NCBI GenBank assembly: GCA_004357365.1
Contig: SMVT01000105.1
Coordinates: 1 to 9,682 of the forward strand
Direction of reading: 5' to 3'
From: Nitrospina sp.
GTDB taxonomy: Bacteria; Nitrospinota; Nitrospinia; Nitrospinales; Nitrospinaceae
DNA: 9,682 bases
The position numbers were made by a program, and so were the translations under genes. The notes beneath the pieces were generated by a model. That model was not told where the DNA came from and searched no databases. It saw only the letters and a program-made list of their open reading frames with translations. Shown in pieces: positions 5,764-9,682 of this stretch (positions are counted from its first letter, which is position 1; every line of letters begins with the position of its first letter).

Positions 5764-7773
5764 CTATTCCCGGGCGTGACACGCCACGAAAGCGCTACCC
5801 CGAAACGTTTTCTCCGGATACTGCGTCCGGCATTTTTGCCGCAACGGCGATCCTTCCGGTTCGTTCCTGTAAATCGGGCAACGCGGATGAAAATGGCATC
5901 CGGCCGGCGGGTTGAGGGGCGAGGGTACGTCTCCCACCACCGTCTCAAACGGTATGCGTTCGCCCAGAGAAGGCACCGCCTTGAGCAGCGATTCGGTGTA
6001 GGGGTGCTGCGGGTTCTTAAACAGCTCCTTGGCTGATGCATATTCCACGATGCGGCCCAGGTACATGATCGACACCTCGTCGGAAATGTACTGCACCACG
6101 TTCAGGTTGTGGGTGATGAACAGGTAGGTGAGATTGCGTTTAACCTGCAGTTCCCGCAGGAGGTTGAGCACCTGCGCCTGCACGGAAACGTCCAGCGCGC
6201 TGGTGGGTTCGTCCAGCGCCAGAAACTCCGGCTCCAGGATCAGGGCGCGGGCGATGCTGATGCGCTGCCGTTGCCCCCCGGAAAACTCGTGCGGATAACG
6301 GTCCGCCACCGAAGGATCGAGTCCCACTTCCAGTAACACTTTTGAAATTTTTTTATCCGTTTCAGCCGGGCCCAATTCCGGAAAATGCACCTGGAGACCT
6401 TCGCCGATGATTTCCCGCACCCGCAGGCGGGGTGACAGGGAGCCGAAGGGATCCTGAAACACGATTTGCATGTGGCGGCGGATTTTCTTCAGCTCGGGGG
6501 TGGCGAGCTGCATCACATCGATATTTTTAAACCGCACCGTCCCGCGAACCTCGCGGTTCAACCGCAGGATGGATTCAGCCAGTGTGGTTTTGCCGCAACC
6601 GGATTCCCCCACCAGCGCCATCGTGGTGCCTTTGATCAATTCCAGATCGACATGATCCACCGCTTTGACATAGTTGGTAATCCGGCGAAAAACGCCCTTG
6701 CGCACCGGGAACCAGGTTTTCAATCCTCGAACGGAGATCAAAGGTTCGCGTCCAATCTGTTTTTTGGGAGCGAGAATTTTCGGTTCCGCCTCCACGGCGG
6801 TTGCGGTCATGCCGCCCTCAAATAAATGACAGCGGACCGTGTGGCCGTGTTCCATCGAATGAAATTTGCTGTCGTGGGAGCGGCAGACGTCCATGGTATG
6901 GGCGCACCGGTCCGCGAACAGACAGCCTTCGCCGTAGTCCGTGGCGGGGGGCACCAGGCCGGGGATGGTGTTCAGGAGGTACGACTCGTCGCCGGGTTTG
7001 GGGATCGATTCGAACAACCGCCTGGTGTACGGATGCATCATGTTTCCGAAAATTTGGTCGCGGCTTCCCTGTTCCACGATGCGTCCAGCGTACATGATGC
7101 AGACATCGTCCGCCATCTGGTTGACGATGCCCATGTCGTGGGTGATCAGAAGAATCGCCATGCCCGTTTCCTTCTGCAGGTCGGCCATCAACCGCAACAC
7201 CTGCGCCTGGATGGTCACGTCCAGCGCCGTGGTTGGCTCGTCGGCGATCAGCAGTTGCGGTTCGCAGGCCAGGGCCATGGCGATCATCACCCGCTGTTTC
7301 ATGCCGCCGGACAGTTGATGCGGAAAGTCGTCGATGCGTTTGTCCGGCTCGGGGATGCCGACGTGGTCCAGCAACTCGATCGCCCTTAGCCGCGCCGGGC
7401 CTTTCTCCAAAAGCCGGTGCAGGCGCAGGGGTTCCTCCAGCTGGTTGCCGATGCGGTACAGGGGATTGAGCGAGGTCATCGGTTCCTGGAAGATCATGGC
7501 GATATCGTTGCCGCGAATGGCGCGCATCGCTTCTTCGGATTGTTCGGACAGGTTGGTGTCGCCGAACCGGATGGTCCCGGAAGGATGAAATCCGTTTTCG
7601 GCAATCAGGCGCATGATGGAAAACGCCGTCTGCGATTTGCCGCATCCGGATTCTCCGACCAGGGCCAGGGTTTTGCCCGGCTCCAGCTTGAAGGAAATGC
7701 CGTCCACCGCCTGGGCCACCTGGTGGAGTCCCACCCGAAAATACGTTCTGAGATTGTCGACGTCCAACAACAT
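5764..7773 (-). CDS. yejF: Oligopeptide ABC transporter, fused double ATPase (YejF type)
   Basis: A 669-residue cytoplasmic ATPase that joins two nucleotide-binding domains in one chain and would power the YejB/YejE permease pair for peptide uptake. Domain 1: Walker A GESGCGKS (40-47), signature LSGGMKQR (154-161), Walker B LLIADEP (174-180), switch H212. Domain 2: Walker A GESGCGKT (389-396), signature FSGGQRQR (497-504), Walker B LALDEP (518-523), switch H555. Both ATPase sites look intact. Each half ends in the oligopeptide-transporter C-terminal domain with four cysteines: C284, C290, C297, C315 and C626, C632, C648, C665. It is longer than E. coli YejF (about 530 residues), closer to a head-to-tail DppD-DppF fusion. 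The ATG directly follows the yejE stop (TGAATG), implying translational coupling. The symbol rests on gene order and similarity to the Yej system; the substrate could be other peptides or conjugates. Confidence 0.92.
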   Translation of the reverse strand: MLLDVDNLRTYFRVGLHQVAQAVDGISFKLEPGKTLALVGESGCGKSQTAFSIMRLIAENGFHPSGTIRFGDTNLSEQSEEAMRAIRGNDIAMIFQEPMTSLNPLYRIGNQLEEPLRLHRLLEKGPARLRAIELLDHVGIPEPDKRIDDFPHQLSGGMKQRVMIAMALACEPQLLIADEPTTALDVTIQAQVLRLMADLQKETGMAILLITHDMGIVNQMADDVCIMYAGRIVEQGSRDQIFGNMMHPYTRRLFESIPKPGDESYLLNTIPGLVPPATDYGEGCLFADRCAHTMDVCRSHDSKFHSMEHGHTVRCHLFEGGMTATAVEAEPKILAPKKQIGREPLISVRGLKTWFPVRKGVFRRITNYVKAVDHVDLELIKGTTMALVGESGCGKTTLAESILRLNREVRGTVRFKNIDVMQLATPELKKIRRHMQIVFQDPFGSLSPRLRVREIIGEGLQVHFPELGPAETDKKISKVLLEVGLDPSVADRYPHEFSGGQRQRISIARALILEPEFLALDEPTSALDVSVQAQVLNLLRELQVKRNLTYLFITHNLNVVQYISDEVSIMYLGRIVEYASAKELFKNPQHPYTESLLKAVPSLGERIPFETVVGDVPSPLNPPAGCHFHPRCPIYRNEPEGSPLRQKCRTQYPEKTFRGSAFVACHARE

Positions 7774-9078
7774 TCAGTTTTCCGCCTTTCTTGGATCGAA
7801 CGCGTTGCGGATGCCGTCGCCGACGAACGTCAGCAGGGTCAGCGCGCCGGTGAGTACGGCAAAGGTGGGCAGTAAAATCCAGATCGCCTGCAGGTTGGAT
7901 TTGCCCTGTGCCAGCAGTTCGCCGAGGCTGGGGGCGGGACTGGGCACGCCGAGGTTCAAAAAGTCCAGGCTCACCAGTGCCAGAATGCCCGCCGTCACTT
8001 CAAATGGAAAAAAGGTGATGACCGGGGTCAGCGAATTGGGCAGGATGTGTTTTCCCATGATGCGGAAATTGGATACACCGAGGGCCTTGGCGGCCTTTAC
8101 ATATTCCAGGTTGCGTCCTCTCAGAAACTCGGCCCGGATGTAGGCGGCCATGCCCATCCACGCGGTCAGATTCAGAATCGCAAACAGGAGTAACGCCGAG
8201 GGGGCGAGCATGGCGCTCAATATAATCAGAATGTACAGGCGCGGGATGGAACCCCACATCTCCGTCAGGCGTTGCCCGATCAAATCGATCAATCCGCCGA
8301 AAAATCCCTGAATGCCTCCGAGCAGGCATCCGAGCAGGGTGCCCGTCACCGCCAGCGACAGGCCGAAGATCATGGAAATGCGAAACCCGTAAACCAAACG
8401 CGCCAGCACGTCCCGGCCGCGATCATCGGTTCCCAGATAATGCCCGTCCTGCCACGAAGAAGGGATGGTTTTACTCCCATCGAAAGACAAGGTCTCGTAG
8501 GGAGCGGCGAGGACCACCCGGCCGGTGGTGGCGTGGCTGGGAATGTATTTGTAGTCGTACCGCACCGGCGGCCAGATCATCCAGTAATCACGGGCCTGGA
8601 GTGCGCTACCGGGTGATTCCGGTAGCGTTGCTTTTTCGGGTTCCGGTAGCGGCAATACGGAATCGTCTTCTTCAAAATCATCCAGGGTTAAAACCAGAGG
8701 AGAGCCAGAGGTTTCATCCTCACCTTCGTCGAAATCTCCGAGGCCGAGGGACAGGCCGGCACCGTCCTCCTCGAAATCACTGAGGTTCAGGCCCGCGGAT
8801 TCGTCCGGCGGTTCGCCTTTGAGGATTCTTAAAAACCTTTGCGATTTGTAATCCGGTTCCGAAATCAGCGGCCCGCCGAAATCCTGTTCACTATAGGTGA
8901 AGAGGATGGGAAAGTACGGTTTGCTATCCACTACCAGTATAATCGGGCGGACGTTGTACAGAAGCTCAGCGGGCAGGGTGAGGAAAAAAGCGATCATCAG
9001 GGCCATCAGGCTGTAGCGCGCCCGTTTGTCGCTTTTGAACTTCTGAAATTTGATCTGCAGGTCCTGACTGAGTTTCAT
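7774..9078 (-). CDS. yejE: Peptide ABC transporter permease, YejE type, with acidic insertion
   Basis: A 434-residue inner-membrane permease of the binding-protein-dependent family. Span 1 is near residues 21-43. The periplasmic segment starts with the Yej-like YNVRPIILVVDSKPYFPILFTYSEQDFGG and ends with DYWMIWPPVRYDYKYIP. GTDDRGRDVLARLVYGFRIS then opens the transport core, with spans near 232-256, 281-306, 350-372 and 396-418. The EAA loop that docks onto the ATPase is RAEFLRGRNLEYVKAAKALG at 315-334. Other YejE proteins are about 340 residues. The excess is mostly residues 88-163, an acidic, repeat-bearing insertion in the periplasmic segment. The ATG at 9078 follows the yejB stop by 5 bases, with AGGGA upstream as ribosome binding site. 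It forms the pore with YejB. No frameshift is needed: the frame runs unbroken through the insertion into a normal core. Confidence 0.92.
   Translation of the reverse strand: MKLSQDLQIKFQKFKSDKRARYSLMALMIAFFLTLPAELLYNVRPIILVVDSKPYFPILFTYSEQDFGGPLISEPDYKSQRFLRILKGEPPDESAGLNLSDFEEDGAGLSLGLGDFDEGEDETSGSPLVLTLDDFEEDDSVLPLPEPEKATLPESPGSALQARDYWMIWPPVRYDYKYIPSHATTGRVVLAAPYETLSFDGSKTIPSSWQDGHYLGTDDRGRDVLARLVYGFRISMIFGLSLAVTGTLLGCLLGGIQGFFGGLIDLIGQRLTEMWGSIPRLYILIILSAMLAPSALLLFAILNLTAWMGMAAYIRAEFLRGRNLEYVKAAKALGVSNFRIMGKHILPNSLTPVITFFPFEVTAGILALVSLDFLNLGVPSPAPSLGELLAQGKSNLQAIWILLPTFAVLTGALTLLTFVGDGIRNAFDPRKAEN
8665..8790 (-). repeat. Three acidic L-x-L-x-D-F-(E/D)-E repeats inside yejE
   Basis: Within the YejE insertion three related nonapeptides occur: LNLSDFEED (residues 97-105), LGLGDFDEG (111-119) and LTLDDFEED (130-138). 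They are 14 and 19 residues apart and linked by Gly, Asp, Glu and Ser-rich sequence. The copies differ at the DNA level, so this is not a recent tandem duplication. The surrounding insertion spans about 8590-8817. Confidence 0.75.
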
Positions 9079-9083
9079 GGCCG

Positions 9084-9682
9084 TTATCCCTGCGACTCTT
9101 CAAATGAAATGCGGCGGTCGATGATCACGTAAGAAATGTCCGTCAACAACTGTCCGACCAGATACAGCAAGGTGAAAACAAACAGGCTCCCTAATACGAT
9201 GGGATAATCCCTCTGGATGACCGCCTGGTAAGACAACAGGCCCAGACCGTCCAGCGTGAAAATCTGTTCGATCAGTAACGAACCGGAAAAAAACATGGTC
9301 AAAAAAGCGATGGGGAACCCGGTGACCAGCGGGATCAGCGCGTTTTTCAGAATATGTTTGTAGAGGATGGTGTTCTGCGTAAGACCCTTGGCTTTCGCGG
9401 TCAATACGTACTGCTTGCTCATCTCTTCGATAACGGCGTTTTTGGTCAGCATGGTCAGGGTGGCGAAACCGCCGATGATGTAACAGGTCAAGGGAGCCAC
9501 CAAGTGATGCAGGTAATCGGTGAACTTGTGCCAGAAGGTCCACTCCTCATACCCGGGAACGCCCACCGAGGTGAGCCCCGAGATGGGAATCAGATGGGCG
9601 ATGGCCCGGTCGCCCGGCCCGAAAAATACGATGAGCAGGAGCCCCAGAACGAAGCCCGGCGTGCTGTAACCCAAAAGCACCA
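9084..9682 (-). CDS. yejB: Peptide ABC transporter permease, YejB type, N-terminus outside window
   Basis: The last 199 or so codons of a permease; the frame is open to the right edge, so the true start lies beyond 9682. The GTG at 9680 is internal, not the start. Family proteins are about 360 residues, so roughly 160 are missing. Visible features: a span at the edge (GFVLGLLLIVFF), the loop HHLVAPLTCYIIGGFATLTMLTKN, the EAA loop EEMSKQYVLTAKAKGLTQ that docks to the ATPase, then MFFSGSLLIEQIFTLDGLGLL, which closely resembles YejB, and the C-terminal DISYVIIDRRISFEES. It is the first visible gene of the yejB-yejE-yejF operon, with 5 bases between its stop and the yejE start. The periplasmic binding protein (yejA) or another subunit would be expected upstream. 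In E. coli the Yej system imports peptides and microcin C; the substrate here is unknown. Confidence 0.93.
   Translation of the reverse strand, partial: VLLGYSTPGFVLGLLLIVFFGPGDRAIAHLIPISGLTSVGVPGYEEWTFWHKFTDYLHHLVAPLTCYIIGGFATLTMLTKNAVIEEMSKQYVLTAKAKGLTQNTILYKHILKNALIPLVTGFPIAFLTMFFSGSLLIEQIFTLDGLGLLSYQAVIQRDYPIVLGSLFVFTLLYLVGQLLTDISYVIIDRRISFEESQG

Noticed and set aside
6818..7645. Minus-strand open frame of 275 codons overlapping the ABC ATPase in another frame
   Set aside because: Arg, His and Pro-rich product typical of an off-frame reading of GC-rich coding DNA; the true frame carries all ATPase motifs.

Overview
This window reads as chromosomal DNA from a Gram-negative, LPS-bearing bacterium: it carries an LptF-type lipopolysaccharide export permease, a c-type haem protein with an export signal, and an inner-membrane oligopeptide importer. 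Most genes have medium to high GC (about 47-65% in lines I counted). Protein character would suit Nitrospinota or a deltaproteobacterial-type lineage, but nothing here is diagnostic and that placement is a guess. I see no rRNA, tRNA, insertion sequence, CRISPR array, phage gene or attachment site.

Left part (1-2354, minus strand): a truncated DUF3365/Tll0287-like haem protein, a two-CBS-domain protein, and an LptF-type permease. The CBS gene starts 28 bases after lptF stops, so these two are probably one operon. Next, a 126-base divergent region with overlapping -10-like boxes separates lptF from lipA (2481-3368, plus strand), which encodes lipoyl synthase. lipA converges on a GT4-type glycosyltransferase (minus, 3390-4535), which follows a monofunctional proline dehydrogenase (minus, 4551-5423) by only 15 bases. 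The glycosyltransferase is visibly AT-richer than its neighbours.

Middle (5424-5763): the proline dehydrogenase leader has a plausible sigma70-type promoter, a 12-base palindrome and a small hairpin over the ribosome binding site. It is followed by a 30-codon plus-strand ORF (5641-5733) that has a good ribosome binding site and predicts a one-span membrane peptide.

Right part (5764-9682, minus strand): a tightly packed oligopeptide ABC importer of YejBEF type. The order is permease yejB (5' end outside the window), permease yejE, then one ATPase gene with both nucleotide-binding domains fused. The binding protein is probably upstream, beyond base 9682. The most unusual feature is in YejE: about 75 extra acidic residues containing three copies of an L-x-L-x-D-F-(E/D)-E motif, inserted in the periplasmic segment after the first membrane span.

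Overall the window is mostly housekeeping and transport genes. I found no convincing new multi-gene system. The best leads are the YejE insertion and the small membrane ORF.
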